Below are positions 19,946 through 28,876 of a stretch of 64,000 nucleotides of DNA, piece by piece. Position numbers and translations under genes: made by a program. The notes under the pieces are model-generated. The model was given only the letters and a program-made list of their open reading frames with translations. It did not search any database and was not told where the DNA came from. Source of the DNA: Mycolicibacterium sp. TY81 (lineage in GTDB: Bacteria > Actinomycetota > Actinomycetes > Mycobacteriales > Mycobacteriaceae). The stretch's first letter is position 1; every line of letters starts with the position of its first letter. The stretch spans positions 1,426,001 to 1,490,000 of the forward strand of contig NZ_AP023362.1 in the NCBI RefSeq assembly GCF_018326285.1. The letters run 5' to 3'.

Positions 19946-22900
19946 GGACGTGTTCCGGCATGGTCAGCACCGCCTGGCACGTGTTCAGCTGTTCAATTGG
20001 GGCACCTATGACGGCTATCACGACCTGTCCGTGGCGCGCCGGGGCTTCCTGATCACCGGTCCCTCGGGCTCGGGTAAGTCCACGTTGTTGGACGCGATCT
20101 CCACGGTGTTGGTGCCCCCGACGAAGCTCAGTTTCAATGCGGCCGCGCAGGGCCGCGGCCGCACCGTGGCCTCCTATATCCGAGGTGCGTATGCGCGCGG
20201 ATCCGACACGGACACCCGCGAATTGCGGTCGCGCTACCTGCGGGAAGGTGCGACCTGGAGCGCCGTCGGGTTGACGATGGCCACTGCCGATCCTGATGGG
20301 GATACCGTCACCACCTTGGTCGCGCTGTTCCACCTCAAACGCGGCAGCAATGATCTTGGCGAATCGGGCCGCGCGTTCCTGCTTTTCGACCACGACCTGG
20401 ACATCACCGAACTCAGACACGTGGTGTCTGACGGCATCGACGTCCGCGGGTTGAAGAAGCGCTGGCCCGATGTTCTCTACAACAAGAGCTACCCCCAGTT
20501 TGGTCAGCGGCTCCGTGCCCGGTTGGGAATCGCCGACGAGAACGCGCAACTGTTGCTGCACCGGGCGATGTCTGCCAAAGGGCTCGACAGCCTCGACCGG
20601 CTGTTCCGCGACTACATGCTCGACGAACCCGACACTTTTGCCGAAGCTCGTCGCGCCGTCGAGTTCTTCGCCGACCTCGACGAGGCGCATCGCAGGGTCG
20701 TGCAGACGCGTGAGCAGATCGCCGCACTGACACCGCTGGAGGAGTGGACCGAAACGCGGGACCGAGAGGCGCAACGGACTCAGGAACTCGGGGAGGAGCA
20801 GACAGCGCTCGACGGCCTCGCCGCGCGCTTCGAGCTGCACCTGGCGCAGGGTTGGCACGCCGACGCTGAGGCCGCGCTCGCTGACGCCGTCACGCGTGAC
20901 GAACACGCGAGTGCGGCCCGTCATCGTGCTGCCACCGCGCTGAAGGACGCCGAGCGTGCGCGTGACGGAAATCAGTCCCTGCGTGAGCTCACCGATGCCC
21001 TGGATAGCGCCGACGAAGCGGTCCGTCGGGTGGTCACGCAGCGCGCCCGATTAGGTGTGGCTTTGCGGTCCTGGGACACGACCGTTCCCGATACCGCCGA
21101 AGGCTTCGCCACCATGTGCTCGCAGATCGCAAGGGAGGCAGCTGAACTAGAGGCTGGAGCCGGTGCGCACGACGCCGCCCACAGCGCCCTGATCCTCGCT
21201 GCCGCGCGCGCCGACGAACAGGTTACCGACCTCAAACAGCAGATCTCTTCGCTCGCCGGGCAGAAGTCGAACCTGGACCACAAGCTGCTGGCGGCTCGTG
21301 AGCTGGTCATGCGCGCGACCGGGCTGCCGGCGCGATCGTTGCCGTTCGCCGGCGAGTTGATCGACGTCATCGATGCGAATTGGGCGGGCGCCGCCGAGCG
21401 GGTGCTCGGCGGGCTGGGCCGCACAATGCTGGTCGCCGACGAGCACGCCGCTGATGTCGCCGCTGCCGTCGATGCTGCCCATCTGGGTACGCGGCTGGTG
21501 TGGCGGCGCGTGGATGTGCATCGCACACACCGGATTTCGGCTGTCGATGCCGATTCGATCGTGAATGTGCTCCAGATCGCCGAGGGGCCATGGCAGCACT
21601 GGCTGCATTTCGAACTCGTATCCCGATTCGACTACCGCCGTGTTGCCGACGCGCGAGAACTGGGCCGGCACCACCGCGCCGTGACCCGCGCCGGACAGAC
21701 CCGCGACGGCGACCGGCATATCAAGGACGACCGGTCGGCGATCGACGACCGACGGCACTACGTGCTCGGCACCAGCAATGACAGCAAGCTCCAGGCCCTG
21801 CGCGACGCCCTGCGCAAGGCTGAATCCGATGCCGGCTCCGCACACCGTCGCGCGCGTGCCGCCCGTGCCGAATCCGAACAGCGTCGGGACCGGGTCCAGT
21901 CAGCTCCAGGGATCGTCGCTGTCGAATGGGACGAGCTCGACCTGTTGGCCGCGGAAGCCCACCGTCTCGATGTGGGTGAACGTCTTGCGGCGCTGCGGGG
22001 TGACGCTGAGATCGACCGCCTGGAAGCTGCCGTGGTGGCTGCGCGAGGCGAGGCGACTCGAGCTGAAAAGGCATACGACGACGCGCACGAGGCGCTGTAC
22101 TCAGCGCGTCAGCACGCACAGAATGTCGCATCGCGCATCGACGACCTGAAAGGAACAGCGGCGGCGAGCGACGAGCCGTCTCCCGAACTGACCGAGCGCT
22201 ACCGCGCTCGATTCGACGATGGCAAACGTGCGGCCCTGCGGCTCAACGGCTTTCCCGCTGCAGAACGGGCGGTGGCGAACCAGATTCGGGGCGAATATTC
22301 GGCGGCCGAGAAGAAGCTGCTGCAGGCGCAGCACGCTATCGAGACTGTGCTGCAGCAGTACCTCAACCGCTGGCCGCACCCCGAACTTGCTGCCGAGCAC
22401 GGATACGCCGACGATGCCGTGGCATTCCTGCGCCGGCTGCGTGCCGATGACCTGCCCAGCGTGGAAAATCGATTCTTCGATCTCAACGATCGGCAGTCGA
22501 ATCAGAACCTCGGCACGCTCGCGCTGCGAATCCGGCGCGCGCCCGGCGAGATCCGTCGCCGGATCGATGAGGTCAATTCGTCACTGGCACATTCGGAATT
22601 CGACCGTGGACGGTTCCTGAAGATCGACGTCCGCGACTCCCTGCATCCGGACGTGACGGAGTTTCTGGCGGCCATCGCACGCGTGCAGGAGGGGTCGCTG
22701 CTTGCTGACGATCGGCAAGCTCAGGAGCAACGATTCGAGCGGATGCGAGAGCTGCTCGGGCGGCTCGGATCGTCCGATCCTGGTGACGTGGTGTGGCGCA
22801 ATCGGTGTCTGGACACGCGGCGCCACGTCACGTTCGTCGGTATCGAGATGGATGCCGAGGGCACGGCGGTCAACCACCACGATTCTTCGGACGCGCTGTC

Positions 22901-23216
22901 CGGTGGGCAGGCGCAGAAGTTGGTGTTCTTCTGTCTGGCCGCGGCCCTTCGGTACCAGCTCGTCGGGTCGGATGCCGACGTGCCCAAGTACGGCACGGTG
23001 ATCCTCGACGAGGCATTCGACCGGTCCGATCCTGAATACACCCGCCGTGCGGCAGATGTGTTCGATCAGTTCGGTTTTCACCTCGTGCTCGCCACACCAC
23101 TGAAGATGATCAAGACATTGCAGGACTACGTCGGCGGGGTAGCCACTGTGTCGATCCGAGATTCGAAGGCGTCCCGGCTGGGCGTTGCGTCCATCAGCGA
23201 GGCAGCAGGTGGCTGA
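19938..23216 (+). CDS. jetC: Wadjet protein JetC (SMC-like ATPase, MukB/MksB-like)
   Basis: 1092 residues from ATG at 19938. SMC-type motor that extrudes and bends DNA loops. The N-terminal head has Walker A GPSGSGKS (about 41-48); two long coiled coils (about 270-400 and 620-820) flank a hinge near residues 470-560; the C-terminal head has the ABC signature LSGGQAQKLVFF (about 986) and Walker B TVILDEAFDRSDPEY (about 1020). All catalytic motifs are intact. The earlier in-frame start at 19863 lies in jetB and is rejected. It overlaps jetB by 8 bp and jetD by 8 bp. Confidence 0.92.
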   Translation: MSEDVFRHGQHRLARVQLFNWGTYDGYHDLSVARRGFLITGPSGSGKSTLLDAISTVLVPPTKLSFNAAAQGRGRTVASYIRGAYARGSDTDTRELRSRYLREGATWSAVGLTMATADPDGDTVTTLVALFHLKRGSNDLGESGRAFLLFDHDLDITELRHVVSDGIDVRGLKKRWPDVLYNKSYPQFGQRLRARLGIADENAQLLLHRAMSAKGLDSLDRLFRDYMLDEPDTFAEARRAVEFFADLDEAHRRVVQTREQIAALTPLEEWTETRDREAQRTQELGEEQTALDGLAARFELHLAQGWHADAEAALADAVTRDEHASAARHRAATALKDAERARDGNQSLRELTDALDSADEAVRRVVTQRARLGVALRSWDTTVPDTAEGFATMCSQIAREAAELEAGAGAHDAAHSALILAAARADEQVTDLKQQISSLAGQKSNLDHKLLAARELVMRATGLPARSLPFAGELIDVIDANWAGAAERVLGGLGRTMLVADEHAADVAAAVDAAHLGTRLVWRRVDVHRTHRISAVDADSIVNVLQIAEGPWQHWLHFELVSRFDYRRVADARELGRHHRAVTRAGQTRDGDRHIKDDRSAIDDRRHYVLGTSNDSKLQALRDALRKAESDAGSAHRRARAARAESEQRRDRVQSAPGIVAVEWDELDLLAAEAHRLDVGERLAALRGDAEIDRLEAAVVAARGEATRAEKAYDDAHEALYSARQHAQNVASRIDDLKGTAAASDEPSPELTERYRARFDDGKRAALRLNGFPAAERAVANQIRGEYSAAEKKLLQAQHAIETVLQQYLNRWPHPELAAEHGYADDAVAFLRRLRADDLPSVENRFFDLNDRQSNQNLGTLALRIRRAPGEIRRRIDEVNSSLAHSEFDRGRFLKIDVRDSLHPDVTEFLAAIARVQEGSLLADDRQAQEQRFERMRELLGRLGSSDPGDVVWRNRCLDTRRHVTFVGIEMDAEGTAVNHHDSSDALSGGQAQKLVFFCLAAALRYQLVGSDADVPKYGTVILDEAFDRSDPEYTRRAADVFDQFGFHLVLATPLKMIKTLQDYVGGVATVSIRDSKASRLGVASISEAAGG

Positions 23217-24345
23217 ACCGAAGCTGCTGATGCCCAACGACGTGACAGTCAGAGCGCGACGGACGGTGGACCGTCACCTCAAATCGTGGCTTTTCGGCGC
23301 TTCTGTCGATGCGTTGACAATAAGACTGGGTAGCCCGAGCGAGGCGGCCGTCGCCGCCCATCGTACGGTCGTCGAGAACTGGGTCCACGCCTGGCAAGCC
23401 TCGCGCCTCGATGTCCGCTGGGAGGAGCGGCGCTGGGCCAGCCTGGGTAGGCAACTGCTTCCGGTTGCGGTGACCATTGAAGGGGCTGACGCGATCGTCG
23501 CAGCCGCGGGCGAGACTCGACGCTGGCAATCTCTGCTACAGCGCTGCGCGCGGTTACGGGCGCTGGATGACGAGCCGCAGTGGCCGGCTCTGTTGTCCGA
23601 GACATTCCGTTACTGGAATTCCTTGGCCGACAACGACTTCGACCGGCTCCTGGCTACGGTTCGCTGGCTACGTCAGAATCCGAACTCCGGCCTGCTGATC
23701 CGGCAGCTCCCGATACCCGGTGTTGACACGAAATGGCTGGGTACACACCGCACTGCGGTGACCGCGCTAGCGGTGCCGCTCGGTGTGCCTGAGCATCTGG
23801 GACTGCGGGAGCGTGAACTACTGCGGGCGGTCGTCATCGCTGATCCTGCTCTGCGGCAAGGTCTTCCGCGTATCTTTGCTGCCCCGGACCGGGAGTTGGC
23901 GGGGCTTGACCTGGCGGCATCGCAGGTCGTGGTTGTCGAGAACCTACAGACCCTCGAAGCGCTACCTGACGTGCCCGGCACGGTCGCGGTGTTCGGTTGG
24001 GGCGACCATGCCACCGGGGTGGCCGGATTCCCGTGGGTTCGGAATGCGCCGCGTGTCGTGTATTGGGGCGACCTGGACACGGACGGATTCGACATTCTGG
24101 CCCGTTTCCGGGCCGAATGTCCTTGTGAGAGCTTGCTGATGGATCACGCCTCGCTGGAGCGCTGGCATGACCTTGCCGTGCCACACGCTGCGAGTGGGTC
24201 AGTCGATGTGGCGTGGTTGACCGAGACCGAGCGCGCAGCATTGGACGTGTTGCAGCGCAATGGCCTACGTCTGGAGCAGGAGCGCATTCCGATTGGCGCC
24301 GCGGTGGAGTTGTTGATGGCGGCTGGATCAGTCCGGCCGCGGTGA
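23209..24345 (+). CDS. jetD: Wadjet protein JetD (TOPRIM-like nuclease)
   Basis: 378 residues from GTG at 23209, overlapping jetC. The N-terminal DUF3322 part (about 1-190) forms the arm; the C-terminal DUF2220 part is the topoisomerase VI-like TOPRIM domain. The catalytic set is visible as Glu244 in VVVENLQTLEAL and Asp288-Leu-Asp290 in YWGDLDTDGFDIL. JetD cleaves the DNA bent by JetABC. The stop (24345) overlaps the 3' end of the convergent vapC gene by 18 bp. Confidence 0.9.
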   Translation: MAEPKLLMPNDVTVRARRTVDRHLKSWLFGASVDALTIRLGSPSEAAVAAHRTVVENWVHAWQASRLDVRWEERRWASLGRQLLPVAVTIEGADAIVAAAGETRRWQSLLQRCARLRALDDEPQWPALLSETFRYWNSLADNDFDRLLATVRWLRQNPNSGLLIRQLPIPGVDTKWLGTHRTAVTALAVPLGVPEHLGLRERELLRAVVIADPALRQGLPRIFAAPDRELAGLDLAASQVVVVENLQTLEALPDVPGTVAVFGWGDHATGVAGFPWVRNAPRVVYWGDLDTDGFDILARFRAECPCESLLMDHASLERWHDLAVPHAASGSVDVAWLTETERAALDVLQRNGLRLEQERIPIGAAVELLMAAGSVRPR

Positions 24346-24729
24346 GGTATCCAGCTGTAGCGATGTATGCCGCGCGATCGCGTCGAAGTCGCTGTCGGAG
24401 TGCAGGATTGGAATCTGTTCGCGTATGGCATGCGCGGCGATGAGGCAGTCGATCACTTTGCGTACGGTTTCACCGCGACGCCGACAGACGCGGTAAATGG
24501 TTGCGGCGTCTTCATAGTCAGTGGGGGATGTCGGTAGAGTTTGTGCGCGTGCCAACAGGCCACGAAGATCCTTGAGGTGGCGGTCGTTTCGGGCCCCGGC
24601 GAGGATTTCCATCTGGACGGGAGCGCAGATCGCGATCGGCTCGGCGAGTAGCTCGTCGACTCGCACGCACACACCGCTCCCGGTGTTCCTTAGAAACTCG
24701 ATCCAGGCTGACGTGTCAACGAGGATCAT
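24328..24729 (-). CDS. vapC: VapC PIN-domain toxin
   Basis: 133 residues from ATG at 24729, intact PIN domain: Asp5 in LVDTSAWIEFLR, Glu41 in QMEILAG, Asp94 in VIDCLIAAHA, and Asp112/Asp114 in HSDSDFD. Ribonuclease of a type II pair. It follows the antitoxin with a 4-bp ATGA overlap. Its last 18 bp overlap the jetD 3' end in opposite orientation. Confidence 0.9.
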   Translation of the reverse strand: MILVDTSAWIEFLRNTGSGVCVRVDELLAEPIAICAPVQMEILAGARNDRHLKDLRGLLARAQTLPTSPTDYEDAATIYRVCRRRGETVRKVIDCLIAAHAIREQIPILHSDSDFDAIARHTSLQLDTSPRPD

Positions 24730-24929
24730 CGGACGCGGTCGCTGCGCAATTCATCGAGATCGGCGTCCCATCCGGACCCGCGGAGTTCTCGGGCCGCTTT
24801 GAGGTCCAATGCTTCCTGGGCGAGATTGCGCAACGCGAAGTTCACCGCGTCTCGCTTGCTGGTCAAATGGAACCTTCGCATGACGACCTCGCACGCATGG
24901 TCGTCGATGTCGATGTTTGTGCGGGTCAT
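24726..24929 (-). CDS. vapB: VapB antitoxin, ribbon-helix-helix type
   Basis: 67 residues from ATG at 24929. The N-terminal strand MTRTNIDIDD and helix region VVMRRFHLTSKRDAVNFALRNLA match the VapB antitoxin family (type II VapB), with a charged C-terminus that would bind VapC. Leaderless: TATCTT (24941-24936 on the minus strand) is 7 bases before the ATG. The longer frame to 25361 is non-coding in character. Confidence 0.85.
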   Translation of the reverse strand: MTRTNIDIDDHACEVVMRRFHLTSKRDAVNFALRNLAQEALDLKAARELRGSGWDADLDELRSDRVR

Positions 24930-24939
24930 ACACCAAAGA

Positions 24940-24957
24940 TACACCAACGGTTGTGTA
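24940..24957. promoter_or_regulatory. Palindrome at the vapBC promoter
   Basis: 18-bp imperfect palindrome with arms TACAC and GTGTA (7 of 9 positions pair), overlapping the -10 box of the second vapBC pair. A likely autorepressor site. Confidence 0.45.
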
Positions 24958-25025
24958 CCTGCGCTCGAATCCTTCACTGTTCGCTGAACGATGGGGATGC
25001 AGGTTGGTGTCAACCGGTTTCGTGG

Positions 25026-25394
25026 GTGGCGCGTCAATGCGGCTGCGAGCGCGAACGGGTCGAGGTCATCAAAGGTTGGGAAGCGCTGTGTCAACAGGCG
25101 CCCGCGAACACGGCCACGGCCTGGCGCGAGCTTCGCACTCGGCCAGATCATCTCGTGCCGACCGGCCGGCACCACCAACTCAAAGGTCGCCTGGCGACGG
25201 CAGCGCATGGCGGTGTCGAGATGGACCAATGGCAGTACGAAGTGACCGGCGCGGGGCGACTTTGGTACCTCACGCCCAGCGTTTATGTAGCACGTCTGAC
25301 AGCCCGAGGGCCATGGTGGCGGTACGTCGATTACGCCCGGCGGGACAACTCCCGCGGACACCCGCGAGTCGGCAGAATGCCGTACGAGCTGTGA
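25026..25394 (+). pseudogene. Small toxin-like protein remnant
   Basis: A 122-codon frame whose central part (ERVEVIKGWEALCQQAP, HHQLKGRLATAAHGG, QWQYEVTGAGRLWYL) reads as a real protein and resembles a short actinobacterial family I associate with HigB/RelE-like plasmid-stability toxins. The N-terminus has no good start (GTG at 25026 without ribosome site or -10 box) and the C-terminus loses the expected pattern after WYL, running into unrelated sequence. I call it a decayed gene; the family assignment is weak. Confidence 0.4.
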
Positions 25395-25546
25395 AGGATT
25401 ACCTCGACTACACGGCGTTTTCCCGAACAGGCCTGATCAGGTAATTGGTTTCGGCGGAGCACTACACCGTCGACGATGCGACGTACGCCGTCGACAGCCT
25501 CGCCGTTGACTGGAACGTGCAGGCCGCGAAGTCCGCGCGAAGCTAG
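25364..25546 (+). pseudogene. Ltp-family lipoprotein fragment with stop codon
   Basis: Frame 25364-25546 reads RQNAVRAVKDYLDYTAFSRTGLIR, stop, then LVSAEHYTVDDATYAVDSLAVDWNVQAAKSARS, stop. This is one repeat of the Ltp (host cell surface-exposed lipoprotein) domain, in which Arg-Gln-Leu normally follows Gly-Leu-Ile; here TAA (25442-25444) replaces the CAA Gln codon. The lipoprotein signal and further repeats are missing. Ltp lipoproteins of phages block DNA entry; this copy cannot. It overlaps the end of the convergent ATPase gene by 4 bp. Confidence 0.6.
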
Positions 25547-28500
25547 CTCTCCTCAAACCCAGACTGATCGAACTTCAGCGTTTTGGCGTTCTCGGCGACC
25601 GTGCGAATCTTGTTCTCGTCGAACCCGTTTGAGTCGACAGCCTCGATTTCGATTCGCACCACTAGTTCAATTCCTTGGTCGCGCAGGTTTGCGATGACCT
25701 CATCCGCGATGTTCTTGAAATCGAGCGCGATCTTGTCCGAGCTGAGGGTCTTCACGCCGTAGAAGCGGGTCTTGGCCGGCGGGAACCCGACGTCGACGCC
25801 TGGTCCCTTGGCCGGCTGCGGTTTCGTTGGCGACGGACTGGGATCCCCAGATTCGGGGGCAGGCTCTTCTTCGGCACGCTGCTTGGTGGCAACATCGGGG
25901 CGCACGAGCAGGAGCGAGTCCGTGGCAACCGGTGCGGAATTGGCATCGCCAGGAATCCACAAGCCGACGTACCGGCCGTCTTGGTAGCCGGTGGCCAACG
26001 CGAAAGCATCGGTCTCCCAGATCAGGGGAAGCTCACGGACGCCTTCTTGCAACACTTTCCGATCGCGGAGGCGCGGCATATAAGGATACTGGCAGTACAG
26101 CTCCCACAGCGCGCCGAGCGTAACGTGCCCGTCTTTCCAGATCTGTGGGACCTTGTTGATGGCAAGCCGAACGGTCACGGCGGCCTGCTGTGTTGACAGA
26201 TCCCCGTCGCTGCCGAGACGACGGGACACTCGTTCGGCCAGTGACTCCGACTGTCCTTCCACCTTGGTCTCGCGCAGGATGAAAGGCGCTCCCGGATCGG
26301 GCTGTGACGGAATGAGGGCCCACGTAAATGTTTGCAGCAGACGCGATTTGACCGTCTGGTCGGCCGTTGCCTGCCGCTGGGTGGCCTGATCCTTCTGGTT
26401 CGTGGTGAGATCCAGATCGGCCTCGTTGGCCAGGACGTGGCTCCAGCCGAGGTAGTCGCGCACCGCGTTGTCGAGCTCTTCGAGTCGTGCTTCGTCGGCG
26501 GCCAGATACACCAGCATGTTGCGATTGATCCGATTGGCGTTGCCGCGCTGTTCGGTTGTTTTGTGTGCGAATGCCTTTGCCGCAGAATCGGTGCCGCGTT
26601 TGTGAGCGACCTTGGGATGCAGGATCACCAACCGCGCTTCGTCGGTATCGGGGATGTCGATATTGGATTCCGGGCACACGTGGACGCCGGCGAAGTCACC
26701 GCGGGTGTGGGCCTGGGCTTGCAGCCGCAGTGCGATTTCGGCCCAGACGTCTTCCTTGTGGAGGCGTTCGGCCTGATCCTTGGCGGCACGAGTGATGTTT
26801 GCCTGCAGGTCATACCAGTATTTGCCGGAGCCAGAGTAGAAGTAGGTCGCCCGATCACCGAGCTGAGTCAGTGCGGCATGGAAATTCCCGGGGGTGTCAT
26901 CGGGCCTCGCCGTGCCGAGAAACACCCGCTGGACCTCCAGGCCTTTGTGGGCCGAGCCGATGGTGGGAACGGCGCCGAAGAAGACAGTTCGGGCCAGACG
27001 CTTAGTCAGCGACCGCTGACCAAACAATGGTTTCGCGACGTCGACGCGGGCCGGTTCGGAGTTCGGGCCGTCGACGTCAGCGTCGATCACTGCCTTCCAT
27101 GAATCTGGAAGGTAGCTGGTCAGCTCCGAGTTCACCCGTCCTACCGACAGTGGGATCGAGCCGGGCATGATCAACGACGCAGTGTCATTTTCGATGTTCC
27201 AGAGCGCGTGGATCACGGTGCTCATCAGACGCAGGACTCCGCGGGTGCGCTGGAACCGCTCCAGTGATGACCACTCCTCATAGAGGCGGTCGAAGAGCTC
27301 GGGGTGAATGGGATAGGTCCGTTTGATGCGGTCCTCGTAGGCAGTGTCGCGGCACTCGCGGGGGAAGTCGTCGCTGTACTTGCGGTAGAAGTCGACGTAG
27401 GCGCGTGCGGTGGCCCCGATCGATGCCAGCGCAGCGGCATCGGGCTGTTGGAACAGTCGCTGCCTGACGATCTGGTACGCCTCAAGCGATGAGGCCGGGC
27501 GCCATTGGTCGGCGACGCGCCCAACGACGCGCTGCAGGCGATGTAGGGCTTCCAGTCCGTTCGAGCCGCCGACTTCCTCGGCGCTTCCGGCGATTGGCTC
27601 CGCACTGTCGATGGAATTGGAAGCCGGTATCGAAATCACCAGCAGCACACCAGACGTTCCTGTGGCGGCCTCGGTGAGCGATTGCGCGAAGGTGAACTGA
27701 TCATCGAACGTGCCACCGGCGAGGTCATCGCGTCCGACGAGTGAGCGGGCGTAGGCAACCCATTCGTCGATCAGGATGACCGCGGGGGAGTACTTCGCCA
27801 GCAGTTCGTGGAGGGCTGCGCCCGGAGGCGTTCGGTTGACATCGGCTTCGGCGACAAGTGCGTACGCCTCCGCGCCGCCCAGCTGCCAGGCCAACTCGCC
27901 CCAGAGCGTGTTGACATGAGGGCCGCCAGTCTTGGGTTCGCCGGCTGGGCTGAAATGATTGCCGACGATCGCGACGCGGTTCACCATGCCGGCTTGGTAA
28001 CCGTTGGCGGTGAGCAAGTCTGCGGTCTCCTGCGGGAAATCACCCACCGGAAGCCCGGCAGCGACATGCCACAAGGCCAGCATCGAGTGGGTCTTGCCGC
28101 CACCGAAGTTGGTCTGCAAGTTGATCACCGGTGGCGCGTTGTCGTCTCCGGCCAGGCGCCGAACGGCTCGGCCGACGAGATCGGTCAGGCCTTCGGTCAG
28201 GTAGGTACGCCGGAAGAATGTCACGGGATCGGCGTAGTCCGAATCCTGTTCTCCGCCAAAGGCGACCTTGTGCAGATCGGCCGCGAACTCGGAGGACGCG
28301 AAGTTGCCCGTCGCAACATCATCGTGCGGTGGCAGCACTTCCCGCCACGGCTTGAGTCCGGTGGCCTCAGGGTTGTCGACAGCGGCTTTGAGGACCTTCT
28401 TGTCGTCCTTATCGGCGGTGACCCGGCGCAGATTGCGCTTGATGGTTTGGACTTCGTCGGCCTCGGCGCCGCTGCCGATCAACCGGAGCAGGCGCTCGGC

Positions 28501-28875
28501 GGTGTCCAGAGTGCGGTAGGCGTCGTCGTCGCTGAATGAACCGTTGTGCGCCCAGGTGTTTCGCGCCTCCCGAAGTTCGATGGCGAAGGACTCGCCAGCC
28601 TTGCCGAGTGCTTCGTTGAACGGATACCAGCCTTTTCTGAATCCGCCGGTGATGTTGCCTTCGGTGAGCATCCGCAATTGCACCTGCGGGTCGAGCGGCT
28701 CGTATGTCTTGGTCGACGGGGCGCCGTTTTTAGAGTCCTTGTTCTGGACGAGTTTGGGCCACGCCGCGCCGAGCGCCGGGTCGCCTTGCCCGATCACCGA
28801 GGATATGAAGTCATCCAAGGCAGGCGCGATGACCTCGAACATGCGGTTGATGCGGTCGCGGTTGCTCAGCGCCAT
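25543..28875 (-). CDS. HEPN-DUF499 AAA-type ATPase of the helicase-methylase-ATPase system
   Basis: 1110 residues from ATG at 28875 (MALSNRDRINRMFEV). The first about 130 residues are a Swt1-like HEPN domain with an RX4H motif, Arg105 to His110 (RNTWAH). A DUF499-type ATPase follows: Walker A FGGGKTH (257-263) and Walker B AVILIDE (365-371), then HPELFDRLYEEWSS and a Lys/Pro-rich linker near 1030 before a small C-terminal domain. DUF499 proteins pair with DUF1156 methylases in defence loci. Last of three minus-strand genes, one base after the methylase stop. The nuclease role of the HEPN motif is inferred. Confidence 0.85.
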   Translation of the reverse strand: MALSNRDRINRMFEVIAPALDDFISSVIGQGDPALGAAWPKLVQNKDSKNGAPSTKTYEPLDPQVQLRMLTEGNITGGFRKGWYPFNEALGKAGESFAIELREARNTWAHNGSFSDDDAYRTLDTAERLLRLIGSGAEADEVQTIKRNLRRVTADKDDKKVLKAAVDNPEATGLKPWREVLPPHDDVATGNFASSEFAADLHKVAFGGEQDSDYADPVTFFRRTYLTEGLTDLVGRAVRRLAGDDNAPPVINLQTNFGGGKTHSMLALWHVAAGLPVGDFPQETADLLTANGYQAGMVNRVAIVGNHFSPAGEPKTGGPHVNTLWGELAWQLGGAEAYALVAEADVNRTPPGAALHELLAKYSPAVILIDEWVAYARSLVGRDDLAGGTFDDQFTFAQSLTEAATGTSGVLLVISIPASNSIDSAEPIAGSAEEVGGSNGLEALHRLQRVVGRVADQWRPASSLEAYQIVRQRLFQQPDAAALASIGATARAYVDFYRKYSDDFPRECRDTAYEDRIKRTYPIHPELFDRLYEEWSSLERFQRTRGVLRLMSTVIHALWNIENDTASLIMPGSIPLSVGRVNSELTSYLPDSWKAVIDADVDGPNSEPARVDVAKPLFGQRSLTKRLARTVFFGAVPTIGSAHKGLEVQRVFLGTARPDDTPGNFHAALTQLGDRATYFYSGSGKYWYDLQANITRAAKDQAERLHKEDVWAEIALRLQAQAHTRGDFAGVHVCPESNIDIPDTDEARLVILHPKVAHKRGTDSAAKAFAHKTTEQRGNANRINRNMLVYLAADEARLEELDNAVRDYLGWSHVLANEADLDLTTNQKDQATQRQATADQTVKSRLLQTFTWALIPSQPDPGAPFILRETKVEGQSESLAERVSRRLGSDGDLSTQQAAVTVRLAINKVPQIWKDGHVTLGALWELYCQYPYMPRLRDRKVLQEGVRELPLIWETDAFALATGYQDGRYVGLWIPGDANSAPVATDSLLLVRPDVATKQRAEEEPAPESGDPSPSPTKPQPAKGPGVDVGFPPAKTRFYGVKTLSSDKIALDFKNIADEVIANLRDQGIELVVRIEIEAVDSNGFDENKIRTVAENAKTLKFDQSGFEES

Positions 28876-28876
28876 G

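Noticed and set aside
17120..24929. Prophage or integrative element carrying the Wadjet genes
   Set aside because: No integrase, excisionase, phage structural or transposase gene is visible on either strand.
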